From Lithospermum erythrorhizon (taxonomy: Eukaryota; Streptophyta; Magnoliopsida; Boraginales; Boraginaceae): 64,000 nucleotides of DNA. Of this stretch, positions 22,935-35,740 are shown piece after piece. The stretch spans positions 155,465-219,464 of the forward strand of contig JADFUC010000245.1 in NCBI GenBank assembly GCA_019722365.1, given 5' to 3'. Both the position numbers and the translations under genes were made by a program. The notes under the pieces are model-generated. The model saw nothing but the letters and a program-made list of their open reading frames with translations, was not told the DNA's origin and did no database searches. Positions within the stretch are counted from its first letter, which is position 1, and every line of letters begins with the position of its first letter.

Positions 22935-24988
22935 CATCTCAAGGCTCTAGTAAGCATGCTGTTTTACATATATATATACAGTACTATATTGAGTGTAAAG
23001 TTATCAATTCATACCGCAAAAGTATCCCCTTAAATTCAATGATTACCTTGTTCTCTGTCTTGCAGGGACTACTAATAGCTTATTTAACTAAATAGTGGAC
23101 ATATATGAATGATGCTGATAAGTAAATTACAAGATGTAAAACAAATTGAGGCTTTATACAAATTCTAAACATAACATGTAGGTATTTGAATATATTATTC
23201 ATGGTTATAGTTTTATTAAGAAAATTGAACACTTTAATTAAAATGAACTAAAGGTTGTATTGATATACCTTAAAAAGCCAACTTTCTTGTTAAATATGGA
23301 GTTGCCAAACACCCTCTGACACTTGTTTTATGTACCTTAATATGTTTTAAAAAGCCAACTTTCTATACTCATACTAAAAAGTTGCTTAAAATGGAATATT
23401 TATCCTATGTACATTGTACAGTTCCTTTTGGGTGACTTAAAATATTTGATAAAAGGAAGCAGGGATAAAACCTAATACTAGTATCTTATGAGACTGACTT
23501 GTAGATGTTAATTAGGCCTTCGACTGGACTCGGTCCAAAATCAAAAACCGGTCCGGTCTGCCGATTTTTTCGGATATAAAAACCGATCGGATCGGATTAC
23601 GTTATTTTAAAATGTAAAATCAAATATTCTGACCCAATCAGGTTTGAGCATGGGATAAGCAAGTCACGTCAGGTATATTGATATCACGTGATCTTTTTAG
23701 CCCATTCTTGCACAAGCAACTCTTGTTTCTTGTGCTTTTTCTTTCTTGTCTTGTCATTCTACACTTTAAAAATACTTAGAGATAAACAGAAGAAATATAA
23801 AATGCTTAAATGCTTGTAAAATACTCTCTTGGATTTGCTTCATACAATTCCGCGCCAACAACCCCACCTCCCTTTCTTTCCCTCCAATTTGCCACAACGG
23901 AAAGCGCTCGCGTCATCATCATCATCATCGTGCCTCATACTTTTTCATTTTAATTAGGTTTTATCTTTTTAATTCCATCTTCTTGCTTCATTCGTTTTTT
24001 AAATTCGATTTTTACTGTTTATCTGTTTTTTTTATCTTGGTCATTTTATTGTGTAAAGATGTTTGTGAATGGAAACCGGTTCATAACTTGGCGAGAGAAA
24101 CCGGTCGAAAACGAGGAAAACTAATGGATCGGTTTCCGGTTTTTCTCTTTCCCAAAAAGCGGAGAAAACCCGGTCCGAGTTTTTTCCCTAAAAAATGGGT
24201 AAAAGCCGTTAAATTAGTGTTAATGATGACGATTATTTGGCATGTATGTTAGGAAGCCGGTCATTAACTACGACATTTAACACGAGGATCGTTTTATTTT
24301 TGTATAAAGTTTAAGAAAAATTTGAGTTAAATGCTTATAAATATAATTTTTCCTCCACTTTTCTTACTATTTAACAAAATGGGACATTAAAGGGATTGCT
24401 ATTTTAGAAAAATGGGTGATAAATGAATGGAAGGAGTATTACATAGAATGAAATTATTGACCAATGGTAGGTGCAGTAGTGCTTCATTCAAAACAATGAA
24501 GATCTTCTGCCTTCTTTTGCCATCTGGTTTGTGTTAATTGTGCCATTTTTTTTCTCTCTTTAACTGGAGTATATTATATTTTATCAAATTCATTTTTAAT
24601 TGACATTTTTATTGTTTTATATCAAATAACTAACCATAATTTGTTTTTCCTTCCCTATTCTACGAAAGATAAATAATATTTTCATATTATGGAATCAATT
24701 TTTTTTATTTTTACTCTTTGATATTATGAAATAAATCCAACTGACACACTACAACACATACGCTTATTATCAATTCGTAATTGTAGCTAATCTTTACGAT
24801 TCATCATGTGTCAATTTAGAATTATAGATAAGTCTTTGCAATTTGTCTTTTCTTTCTAATACTCAATCAGTTAAAAATAAATAAAACAAAGATTGATAAG
24901 AAAAGAGCATGAAAAATACAATGGAGCTAAGAAGTTAAACAATTCCATATATACTTTGGCCAGTATAAATTTGTGATCAACTAACTGA
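22935..24988. other. Intergenic between two convergent genes
   Basis: Holds the 3' UTRs of the WNK gene (plus) and the rubredoxin gene (minus). It contains CCGGTCCGGT-rich segments at about 23519-23640 and 24070-24190, and a short CATCAT run near 23917. No gene was found; the frame at 23983-24252 is not protein-like. Confidence 0.5.
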
Positions 24989-25600
24989 TCATTGAATGAA
25001 GTAACCAGACAAGAACAACAAGAAACCTAAGAACAATCCACCATAAATAAGCAATGCCTTCTGTCCAGAAGTCAATGTATTACCACCAAGACCAAACTGC
25101 TGATTCTGAGCGAAACCAGCGATTTCCACACTCTTACTCTGAAAGAAACTCTTCGATGCTCCACAAGTTGGACATCTCCAATCATCTGGGAGCTTATCGT
25201 ATGGCAATCCAGGTGGAACAGGGTATGAAGGGTCCCCTTTTGCTTCGTCATAGTTATACCCGCATGATCTGCACTCATATATGCCTGTATTCAACACTGC
25301 AAACTTTTCTTCAAGCCTTCTTTTGTCGAAACTTTGTTGCTCTTCATCAAACAAATCTGTAGTTTCTTCAACTGTTGGTTCTTTTGGTAATTCTTCTTCT
25401 GAGACAGGTGTGTCTTCCTTGGACACATCGATGGACTTGAAAGCAGAAAAATGGAGTTTTCTGTCGGTATGAAATGGTGAAATTGAGTGATATTTTGGGA
25501 GGAGAGGTTGGAGTGAGATATGGGACTTGGGTTTTGGGACAGTTTGAGTAGTTGTCGTGGAAAGATTGAATGTGAAGGAAAATCTTGCTGCTGAAGCCAT
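24989..25600 (-). CDS. RBD1: Chloroplast rubredoxin protein, RBD1 type
   Basis: A single coding exon of 203 residues. Residues 1 to about 58 are rich in Ser, Thr, Pro, Lys and poor in acidic residues, as in a chloroplast transit peptide. A Glu-rich linker (about 60-95) follows. The rubredoxin fold covers about 108-152, with iron ligands Cys110 and Cys113 (CRSC) and Cys143 and Cys146 (CPTC) and the typical YDEAKGDP and PPGLPYDKLPDDW blocks. A hydrophobic helix at about 182-201 would anchor it in the thylakoid with only three residues beyond. This is the architecture of RBD1 (At1g54500 in Arabidopsis), needed for photosystem II assembly. The upstream in-frame ATG at 25651 adds 17 Lys/Arg-rich residues; I prefer the MASAARF start because it gives a standard transit peptide. 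The gene is intact. Confidence 0.95.
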   Translation of the reverse strand: MASAARFSFTFNLSTTTTQTVPKPKSHISLQPLLPKYHSISPFHTDRKLHFSAFKSIDVSKEDTPVSEEELPKEPTVEETTDLFDEEQQSFDKRRLEEKFAVLNTGIYECRSCGYNYDEAKGDPSYPVPPGLPYDKLPDDWRCPTCGASKSFFQSKSVEIAGFAQNQQFGLGGNTLTSGQKALLIYGGLFLGFLLFLSGYFIQ

Positions 25601-25673
25601 ATACCTTGTTGGTCTCTTTTGCTTCTTGGATTCGGATACTTTCCCCAACAATCAGTTCACCTTCCCCCTGAAT

Positions 25674-27509
25674 CTGAAAATTTTAACTGGTTTTTGTTAG
25701 TGTGTTTATGTGGTCTTCCTTTCATTTAAGCTTTGGAAGAGTAGATCCGCAAATTACCAAACTATTTAAACCACCTTTTGTAATAAATTCAATGATTTGA
25801 TAAAGAAAGTAACAAATCCAATGATTGTGCTGAAACTTTCCAACTTAGAATGTAATGTGAAACTAATGAGGCTTTTCATGCTTAAATTTACTTTCATGTA
25901 ACTCAAATGCCACCTACATGGTTATCACGATAACAAATCACGATAGTATCAATCTTGACAAGAACAGTGTGCAATTGTCATGGAAAACATGAAAAATAGA
26001 CACATTTCCTTAACATGGCTTTTTGCAAGTAGGTTATAACTTGCTTGTCAGAGCCAATTCAGTATACTCTTTTCACATGCCTTACTTCATGGACTGAATG
26101 CTAGTGGAGGAACTAAGGGGGACGTAGGGGAACAATTGCCTTCATAATTTTTTGAAAAATATAATTCTATTAAGGATTTTTTCAAAAACTTCATTCTTCC
26201 AAAAATTATATTGGTTCCCCTCCCCTCCTAATTTTTATATTTTTTCTTATAAGTATGGTATCAAGTAATCCAGCCCTTATATAAAAATTCTGATTCCGTT
26301 ACTGAATGCAAAATCATATCTTAGGCTAGATGGTCTAAATTTTACGAGTTATATGGAGCACACAAGTTGTGTTTTATGGGTACATTAACAAGTAGCAAGC
26401 AACTAAGTTGGAGCATCCAGCGGACAGGAAGCTATATATTAGCGGGCTGGATTCCTGTGGAAGGAGGATGGTAGAAGCTGAACGGACGTTGGAGAGTGGA
26501 GGTCTGGAGTGTCAAACATAATGGATGCACTATGAAAGTTCAAGTATTCCCATTCCCCCAAGTAGGGGAGCTCTTCAAACATTCAATCACAATGAATTCA
26601 AAGTTTGAATGAGGTTTTGAAATGAACGACTCGAGCTCAGCAGGCTTAGCTCAACTTGGGGTAGTAGTACCCCAAGCCGAGCCGAGCCACTTAGGCTCAA
26701 CACGGCTGACACCAACCTTAGGGGTGTTTGTTAAACTCATTAAACACTTAAAATTAATTAATTCACCACTTAATTTGTTAAATTTATTTGCTAATGAATA
26801 ATTTTAAATACATAATAAATTAAGTACTTATCAAAATCCTAAACAAAATTTTTTAAGTTAAAAATTCTCTAATTATTTTCTTCTCTTAAAAAATCAAAAT
26901 CAGAAGTGATAAAGTCAGAATTCACATGGATTACCCATAAATGAATTTTTTTTCTTGCATCATACTCCATTATTATTAATACTTGATAATAATAATAATA
27001 ATATAATAATAATAAGAATAAGAATAATAAAATAATAATAATAATAATAATAAATAAAAGATAAATAATAATAATAATAACAAAAATAATAAAAATAAAA
27101 ATATTAATAATAATTATTATAATAAAAATAATTATAATAATAAAAATAAAAATAAAAATTAATAATAAGAATTAATAATTATTATTATAATAATAACTAT
27201 AATAATTAATAGCTTTATATTTAAGTAATCATATTTTATTCTATTCCATATTAATAATATTTTATTATTTATTTATCTATTAATAGTATTATTTATTTTA
27301 TATATGATGCATATATATAAATTACGTAGTATTTTATACACACATTATTGTTATTTCTAGTTCTAATTTTGTTAGAAATTGTCTCCCTACTTCATAATTG
27401 TGAACTTTATCGAATTTATTCTGATCATATATATGTATCAAAACTCCTACCTCCAAAGTCTAAACACAATTCAATAAGATAAATTACTGAAAGAAGTAAT
27501 TGAACTTAC
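25674..27509 (-). other. Likely 5' UTR intron of the rubredoxin gene
   Basis: Minus strand. A strong donor AAAG|GTAAGTTC lies at 27510/27509 and an acceptor TTTTCAG at 25674; a second AG six bases downstream is also possible. Between acceptor and ATG lies a short leader. The sequence just upstream (27511 to about 27620) looks like a 5' UTR exon, rich in C and A and without ATG. The intron would be about 1.84 kb and contain the AAT microsatellite at 26980-27190. This is inferred from splice motifs only; a transcript would settle it. Confidence 0.5.
26980..27190 (+). repeat. AAT/ATT-type microsatellite
   Basis: About 200 bases made almost wholly of imperfect AAT, AATA and ATT repeats with a few G interruptions. 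Lies in the proposed 5' UTR intron of the rubredoxin gene. Likely to be length-polymorphic. Confidence 0.8.
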
Positions 27510-27659
27510 CTTTGCATTTGTCGTGGTTCTTCACTTCTGGAGTATGAAGATTGTTTAGCAAATTTCGATTGAGAGTTCGTGGTGAGTTGAGAAAAGGTAG
27601 AGTTTGTGTAAACTAAGTTAGTGGTGCTGGTTTAGCCGTTGAAGATAGATATATTTGCA

Positions 27660-28150
27660 TTGTATATAGTGATGTCATCGGTCCGGTCACCTCGTGTATT
27701 CAGTAAATTTTTTTTTTAGCAGAATGGATAGGAAAATATTATCAGTCCGGTCAAGTTTGGATATGGGATAAAAAGGATAGGAAAATATTATCGGTCGCTG
27801 AGTTTAGATATCGGATAAAATTTTTGGGTGGGAGCGGATCTAAAACTATTACCGTTTGGTTTCGGATATCAGGACAAAAGATTTGGGTAGGAGCCGGGAC
27901 GATAGGCTGCAGGGTGGATCTGGAGTCACGAGGTGGGTCGTATATTTAAAAATTTGATTGTTTTGGTTGAATTTTTGGATATTTATGTTCGGATTTTGGT
28001 TATTTAAATGAAATATTTATCAGTGCTCGACTACGATCCCAGTGGGTATCAATTTAAAAATAATATCCCGGATTAGGACCCATTGAACACCAAGTAGTAT
28101 CGGTCGCAAAAATAGGTCTGGTCCTCGGGTGGTTTCGTTTCTTGAACCAC
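27660..28150. repeat. GC-richer block with CGGTCCGGT and GGATA motifs
   Basis: Upstream of the rubredoxin gene. Motifs such as TCGGTCCGGTC, AGTCCGGTCAAG and GGATAAAATTTTTGGGTGGG recur. A GGATAAAATTTTTGG match also occurs at about 32246, in a second block. This is typical of decayed non-autonomous DNA transposons with subterminal repeats. Ends were not defined. Confidence 0.35.
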
Positions 28151-28709
28151 TAACAACTCTAATTGTATATAAAAGGCTAAATTTCATATGGTCCCCAAAC
28201 TATTACAAATAAGTCAATTAAGGAACTCAACTTCGGAATAGGCCAGTTTGTCCATTTAACTACAGAGTATTTTTGAATCAACTTGTCACCTCTACTTGTT
28301 TTTTTGGTTAACTTGTCTTTTATCTTCCACATTTAATGTTAAATTTGACTCAAACCAATTTTTAACAAGAGTAAATTGCGTTTTTTCACAAATTATCAAC
28401 CTTTAAGGCGTAATTTTAAATAAAAAAGAATTTTTGGCATCTTTTCATATAAAAGAAAAATATTAATAAAATTAAGGGATCTACTTCTCACCCTTCCGTT
28501 TTCACTGCACTTGCCACCGTCGACCATCGTGCAACTTAAAAGTAAAATACTTTGGATACAATTACTTTTAGATGTGTATCATTATCAACATCAATACCTT
28601 TATATAAAACAGTCTTATGCTTGTTCGCCACTCGTTACGTCGACTTTCAAGTCACACGTCATCTGCCAGCATAGTTTTATTCTTTTTCTTTTTTTTGCTT
28701 TTCTTTTTT

Positions 28710-28990
28710 TCCAAAATTAATACTACCATCTAGATCCTTTTCTCCACCTCCACCGATACAAGCTTCTCCATCTCCACCAATACAAACTTAGGTTTTGTGG
28801 TTCGATTTTTAATTTCTCCACTTTTTTTTCTTTTTTTTCTCCAAAATTAGTACTAGCATCTCAATCCTTTTCTCTACCTCCACCTATACAAACTTCTCCA
28901 TCTCCGTTGATACAAACTTAGGGTTTGTAGTTTGATTTTTAATCTCTCCCCGTTCATCTCCTCACCACCTCCACCGGTACAAACTTCTTC
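28710..28990 (+). repeat. Tandem duplication, unit about 132 bp, plus a partial third copy
   Basis: A unit beginning CCAAAATTAATACTACCATC (28710) recurs as CCAAAATTAGTACTAGCATC (28842). Both run through CTCCACCTCCACC..TACAA and AGGGTTTGTAGTTTGA-type sequence. A third copy starts inside the unit at about 28966 and is truncated. Confidence 0.75.
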
Positions 28991-29248
28991 TCTTTTTCTT
29001 TCCTCTATCGCACTTCGGATTCATTATCGCATCGCAATTTCGGGCTTGTAATTTGAGTTAAATGATAGGGAAGTGGCGATGAAATTGTGAGGCAGGTTGA
29101 GATTGGTTTGTTATTTACTTACTCCAGAAATCACTGCTCAATTGAGAAATTGGGTAGTTCGAGTAAGGGTGACAAAGGACATTCCTGCTATATCTTGTAC
29201 AACTAATTCAAGACTGAAGCGTTCTGTTCTTACTAACAATGAAGTACC

Positions 29249-29402
29249 TATATATACATTACTAATTACAATACTTTATTAAATAATGTCATACTCTCAT
29301 ATTTATCTAATAGTAGCTGCAACTTATCCATCTTATACTGTATCTAAGATATATACATTACTAATTACAATACTTTATTAAATAATGTCATACTCTCATA
29401 TC
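29249..29402 (+). repeat. Direct repeat of about 53 bp, copies 101 bases apart
   Basis: ATATATACATTACTAATTAC at about 29249 and again at about 29350, each followed by an identical CAATACTTTATTAAATAATG then TCATACTCTCATAT. A third sequence, TACTGTATCTAAGATAT, also occurs twice (29336 and 29447). This looks like a local segmental duplication. Confidence 0.75.
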
Positions 29403-32400
29403 TAATGGCCGAAATGTGCCAGTTCTAAGGCCCATGATTCATCTATACTGTATCTAAGATATTTCAAATGCCGAAGTAAGGACAACACCACCTAAAATCA
29501 AGCCCTAAAAAATCTGTTTTAATGGAATATTAGACGAGAGACACTCATACGCCCAGTGCCACAAGCAACCCAAATTTACGGTATTTTCTAGATAGTCTAA
29601 TACCTATCACCCTTGTATCAACAAACAGAGCTAACTCTAATTCCACAGGTAATGTAGTATAAAATACGATACTCTAATTTGTAACAAACATCAATAAAAA
29701 AATGAGTTGAAATATTTAATTAATATCATTTGAATTGCAGATATAATGAGGATCTATTTTCCTGCTCAAGCGTCAAACAAGATCAACAATGGGGACCAAT
29801 TTTCAAAATTCTTAATTATCGTTAACACTCCAGTATGTAAACACAACCTTTAATTCAACTTAGACAAACCAATATTTACTTCCAATAAAGTGAATACAAT
29901 CCTCTACATTCTATAAACGCACACTAAAATGATAATTTTATTGTTTATATCATCTTAAAAAATGCCGATCCAAGGACAAATTTACGGATGAAATGATAGA
30001 TTTAATGGGCCATGTGTTAGTCAAGCCGCTAGATCAAATTCACTATTGTTGCAAATAAGCTTTATTGTCATTAAACTATAAGTATTCAATTTACAATTCA
30101 ACCGTAATGGTACTTTACTCACATCTATATATATATATATTCTATGACAGTTTTCACTTGCTTATAAGAATAGCTCATCTTTTGCTATAAATCGCTTTAT
30201 CAAGCTACAAAACAAGCTTTTAAATCTTTAGTATACTAGTTACTTTTATATTATATCACAACAAAATATATTAATATCAACAATTAAATTTAGGTGTTCG
30301 TTACCTATCAGATTCGTAAATAAAAATTGTAACCAATAGCACAAAATGTATAAATCAAAGAGCTCAAGCTTTTAGGAAGAATGAAACTTAGTTGAAGTTG
30401 TACAAGTTTCAAATTAAGCACCAAAGAAGTTACATCAACTTTCCTAAGAATTTATCATTATGGGCAAAAACTACAACTAACCTTATTAGTTACTAATTTG
30501 CCAACCTTCCTCATGCAAATAGTCATACTATCAAGTTAGAGATATTTACTACTTACGTGACATCACTAATAACTCTACTACGCTAGAGCGGCAATTGTCA
30601 ACAAAAAAGTACGGAAAGATGCCTAAAAAGAATATGTCTGTTTATACAAAGAAAGTCAGTAACTCTCATGTAACATACCAATCAAATTTATTACTTTTAC
30701 TATATTCATAATCCACAAGTACAACAAGTTAACACCTAATTACCGTGACTATAAGAAGTATAGGTAGTTGACCAAATAAGCTACTCTACAAAGGTAGTAG
30801 CAATGTATTCAATTGTATTTTTAGACAAGAACAGGATATGCTCTGACCATTGATTATATGCATTGTCCCTGAATTTCATGTTTATATCGATTTCAGCTTC
30901 TTTGGATGTTCTTTTTCTTACAATGTAAAAACAACATTCTATCATTAATTTACTACTATTATAGATCATAGAGAGAAAACTAGAACTGATTCAATCAAAG
31001 TTTCTGACCTCGAGACAAAGTTTTATAAACGTTATCGTTGAAGAAATTGATAACGCCACAAGCCCCGGCTATTCCATACAATCAACATCCCACACACCAA
31101 GATTTCCAAACAAAGACAACTTCTAGCTCATCTAGCAAATGAAACTGTTACCAATTTCTCCACTCAAGCCATATGAAATTGTTGAATTTTTAAATAAATT
31201 CAAAGTACAGAATCTAAACTTATGACTTGCATTTTCCTCCGCAAGCTCAATGTTACTACAACTTGCATCTTAATCCATTTTTAATATTTGACATACATTA
31301 CATAGGTGGGATTCTACAAAAAGAAATTCATGTGGAATGTAAGAAGCAGGGCCTTGCATCAACTCCACGCCATCAAAACTAAAAAGACAATGTTTAAAGA
31401 TATCAACATCTATCTTTGCACTCAGGAAATGGTTAAATGTAATAACTACTCATCCGATTCTCCTCTACCTTTGTACCATCAACATGCATTTCTATTCAGG
31501 AAGTTGTTAAATGTAATAGGTACTTATATATAAATCTTTTAAGCCACCACAAAGATTATAAACCCATAAAAACGTTAGTCCCTAAGGAGATACACTTTGC
31601 GGGCCCCGCCTAACTAAAATACTCTATATAGATGAATTGTGCATCATACTACAAGTTTTTATTTATCTATATGTATGTACTAGATTCATATATGTCAGTA
31701 ATGATCTCGGTGATTACTATGAGTTCAGATATGGATGGAGGAAATTGAAAATTTATATCTTATAGCTCCATGAGTTACTCTTTGTTCAGGTCAATTGAGG
31801 ATTTAGCTTTCAACATTATCGTGAGAGAGTAGCCGATCGGGGAACTTGAAGACTTATCGAACAACATAATAAATAGAACTACCTCAGCCGCTTGTCACAC
31901 ATCTTTAACACCATTAGTATCAGACATCAGCTTCTAAATTTTTCAATAGACATCCATCCCAGCTCCAAACCAAGAGGTCATGGTTCGAGTCTCAAAGGAT
32001 ATTTATCTTACAAATTTTAATTGTAATAGTTTGTAATTATTCTCTAACCTGTAATAGCTAGCAAGAGTCTTATTTGTAATACCTAAATACTCAGATTTGA
32101 AATAATATCAATACCATTTAACAAAAAAAATAATTCAGTTTAGTATTGTGAATTATGTTGTCCCAATGTTCGTCCGGTATCACCATTCCCCGGATCGACT
32201 GATAAGTTACCCGTCCAACCCGGACTTTAATCGGTATCCTTGTCGGATAAAATTTTTGGACCGACCGGGTCCGATGTTTATCATGGATACTCGGTCCTCA
32301 TTTTTTCAGACTAGTTCCAGGTGGATTCAATCCCAAAATCCAAATAACAAACCCTAAATCAAAAATCTCAAATCAATTATCTCCAAATCAGTAATTCAAC

Positions 32401-33190
32401 ATCAATCAAAATAATTTGAAAATAAAAAATCTCAAATTATTAAATAATAAAAAACATAATGAAAATGTAAATGGAGATGGAAAGGAAATCCTAAATCATT
32501 AAACAATTAAAAATCCCATGCACCTTGAATTCTTGATCGATGAATGGAAACGAAGGCGAAAGGGAGGGGGATGGGGTTATTTCTAACCGGCCCTCGAGCA
32601 TGTTCCAACAATTGATTGCCTTCTTCCACTAAATCACCCCAAGAAGGTTTTCGCTATCGCTATTGGGACCATTCCAATAGCAAGTTTTTCAAAAACTACA
32701 AATATCCTTCCACATCATATTATCCATACCCCACATCATTAAATATCTTCAAAAACTATCATACATACTCTCCAATAACTAGTTTTTCAAAAAATAATCT
32801 ACTTTTCTCTTTCATCCACATCAATAACATATACCCCACTTTATATATTCATTCTCTCCCTTTCAATTTTACATATGATTATAATTAAATTTTTGATACA
32901 TAATTAAAATATTATTATAATAATTTATTATAATTAGTTTAATTATAATTAATTTAAATTAGTTTAAATAAAGAAAAAAATAGTTTAAATAATTAGTTTA
33001 TATATTGATGTAATAATAATAAAATAGAACACATGTTTTAATAAAAGGTAAAATAATTTCTATAAATTATTTAAACACATTATGTAATAATAAAATGTAA
33101 CAACACATGATTTTATTAAAAGGTAAAGGAAGCATACATGAATTATTAAACACACCTAAATAAACTAAACGAAATACATTAAACATTCAT
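29403..33190. other. Intergenic, no gene seen
   Basis: AT-rich with frames of at most 90 codons and no protein-like composition. A block at about 32155-32300 is rich in CCGG and GGATAAAATTTTTGG motifs. The block from about 32594 (GAGCATGTTCCAACAATTG) to 32880 has the look of a terminal region of the PIF/Harbinger element to its right, but the matching inverted end was not found. Confidence 0.4.
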
Positions 33191-33199
33191 AAAAGTAAC

Positions 33200-34280
33200 G
33201 ACAATTTGAAATCTAATTTGGGTCAAGGCCAAACTTCACAAACGCTAGCCCACGAGATCCTCCTTCAATTGAATACGTTTTGATTCTCACACGAGCCTCG
33301 ATCTACTTCATGGATGTCGAGTCGGACCTACCTTGATTTCCAAATCAGTAACACTGCGGTGGTATAATCGAACGATGAACTTGTGCCAGCGTAGCTCAAG
33401 GTTCAACTACTGCTCCCCCGCCGATAATATGTATCTCGCTCGTCTCTCCACTATCATATCAGGCAAACGGATGCAAAAGACGCATTATTTTTGATAAGTT
33501 CTTCAAACTCTACACATTCTAGCCGGTTGGCGAATGATGGCGAATCTAGCTCAAGAACCCCGACGCACGCTTTTACATCTTTTCTACGATTCTTGTTGTT
33601 GTTTTACAAACAATTTCGCTTTTTCAATTTGGGATATCACATCAACAAACACGGACCATTTTGGATAGATTCCACGTAAATGGTATGCCAAATTGTATCG
33701 ATGACCATTGATACCGTAGTTCGCTAATGTGGAGCTTCACCACCTAACATCATTTGAAGACTTAAATCGTCTAACACATTTATATCGTTTTCATGTACCG
33801 TAAACCGAAGAACGCATGTCATATCTATAAGTTGCTGGATACCGCCAGAATTAATACTGCTACGCCTTTATGCTTCTTCCACTTGTAAATTGACCTGCCA
33901 AGCTTTGACAATTCTTTCCATTTCCAATGCATGCAAATAATACTTCCAATCATTCCGTGAAAACCACGCTCTTCACCCACTCGAGTGGGGCTTCACTCAA
34001 GTCTTCCTCATTTGGCCTTCTTAAATAATCTTTCTCAAATATGGATATAATTCCATCACAAAATTTTTGAAGACACTCAATCGCAGTCGTCTCTCCAATC
34101 TTTACATATTCATCACATGCATCTCAGTAACCCATACGCAACATTCGAATAGCAAGAAGACAGCTTTGAAGAGGCGACCGTTTTCTTTGCATTACTCCAC
34201 CCTCCGAGTAAAATATGTGAATACATTTAGTGAGCTGACAAGTCAGAGAAACAACGGCCGCTTTCATGTGTATTCCTATT
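33200..34280 (-). pseudogene. Harbinger transposase pseudogene
   Basis: Reading the minus strand in shifting frames gives GETTAIECLQKFCDGI, DYLRRPNEEDL, GMIGS, CMHW, HAFFG and ENDINVLDDLS in that order, then a segment like HTIYVESIQNGP and a tail with RKDVKACVGVLE. This matches the plant PIF/Harbinger (HARBI1-like) DDE nuclease in order and spacing. Frames are broken by many stops and indels, so no protein is made. Its host relatives move DNA by cut and paste with 3-bp target duplications. Confidence 0.8.
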
Positions 34281-34804
34281 TAAATTGATGATCAAGTTGT
34301 ATATAGGAGATTAATAAAACTAGTCTTATACAAGCCTTTGATGCCAGATTCATGATCCCTCTCTATGTATGTCCTCTTGTTAGATTGATTTCTCAAGTCA
34401 GAATTCTTCTCAAGCAGAAGTCCTCGACGTTTCGAGTAAAGATTCCTCGCAAGTCCCATTGACATTGGAGCTCTTCTAAATTAAAAATTTGCGGTATCCA
34501 TCGACTTATGAAAAATATACTGAACGTTGAAGTGATTTTTATATAAGATACATGCATGAATTTATAATATTCATTACTATTCAACCCAATCTATTTAACC
34601 AGATTGGAATTAAAAGATCATGTATTGTTGGTGGATTTGATGTCCTACGCTTTTGCATTTATTTGACATTACTTTGCAGTGGGACATTATTTGACAAGTC
34701 TCAGATGTGAATTATTTGACAAGTCTTACGTTAATGTTTTTCCAATGCACTCGAACAAAGATAAATACTCGATACTCAATAATCGAACATAGTAATAATA
34801 TTTA

Positions 34805-34975
34805 TCATACTTCGATAAAATACATCACACTTAAACAAGATACAATCAAACACTTAAATAAAATACAAACTTAATTAAAATACATCACACTCCTTAAACA
34901 AGATACAAATTTAAATAAATACTAATAATTTAAATGAAATATCACACTTAAATAAAATACATCACACATTAATAC
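34805..34975 (+). repeat. Short repeats of a TAAATAAAATACATCACAC type
   Basis: Several copies of AAATAAAATACATCACAC-like sequence and ACAAGATACAA within 170 bases, imperfectly spaced, between the two Harbinger ORFs. It is a low-complexity expansion. Confidence 0.55.
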
Positions 34976-35039
34976 TTAATTAAACTAGATTCTTATATGA
35001 ACTTAACGACCAAACAATTCAATCCTTAAATTTAACCAC

Positions 35040-35740
35040 ATCTCTTGTTCAAATTCATCCAACTCTTCTTTTCTTGATTAAGAAAATTACATCTCCATTT
35101 TTTTGCCCTTACCGCTCATATTGAAATTACGCAACCAAGCCGCATGGCCTGTAGTTGTCAGCTCTTGCATTTCCTTAAGTTTTCCTGCTCAACTGTCATC
35201 TTCTTTGTATTCTTCCTCAATAATAACATTTGACCTTCTTTAGAAGATGGACTCTTGGTCTTTTTTCTTTTGTTTCATCTCTACCACATACGAGAAATGT
35301 AGCATTTGGTGATATTATCACCGTCACCACTCTTTTCTTTTAGATCCACCGTCATGTGTATGCACTAGACTAATCATATATTTTAGTTCATTCGAATCCA
35401 TCTTCCAACATTCATCGAGCAAAGTAAATTTTTATTTTTTATTTTTTCAAGTACAATTTCGCTCTTGTTATTTAGGTCATCATCCGAACAACCGCTTGGT
35501 TTTTTCTCGATAACGTTTATGAACCTACCCATACATTTTCACTTTAGAATTTATATCACTATAATGACTTTGACATTACCAAGTCTCAGGCCATTTGGTG
35601 AATTCTTTTATTCACATATTTAGCTATTTTACCCCTAAAATGTATCCCCTTTTGTCACTACCCAATTCACTATCATTACTTTCAAAGTGAAAATAACCAA
35701 ATTTATGTCTTATTTTGCCTGCCATCTAAAACCTAATACT
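35040..35740 (-). pseudogene. Harbinger ORF1 (Myb/SANT-like) pseudogene
   Basis: Minus-strand fragments in order: GKIAKYVNKRIHQMA, NVIEKKPSGCSDDDL, and near the end HAAWLRNFNMSGKGKK. These are the conserved parts of plant Harbinger ORF1 proteins, which carry a Myb-like DNA-binding domain and help the transposase reach the element ends. Frames are broken. Confidence 0.7.

Larger units (their letters stand above)
33200..35740 (-). mobile_element. PIF/Harbinger DNA transposon, degenerate
   Basis: Two minus-strand pseudogenes, a transposase (33200-34280) and a Myb-like ORF1 (35040-35740), lie in the same orientation with AT-rich sequence between. That pair is the two-gene set of PIF/Harbinger elements. 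Terminal inverted repeats were not established, so the true element is probably longer. Confidence 0.65.

Noticed and set aside
25054..25362. Plus-strand 102-codon frame over the rubredoxin gene
   Set aside because: It is a shadow frame. The minus strand has the full rubredoxin ligand set and the transit peptide.
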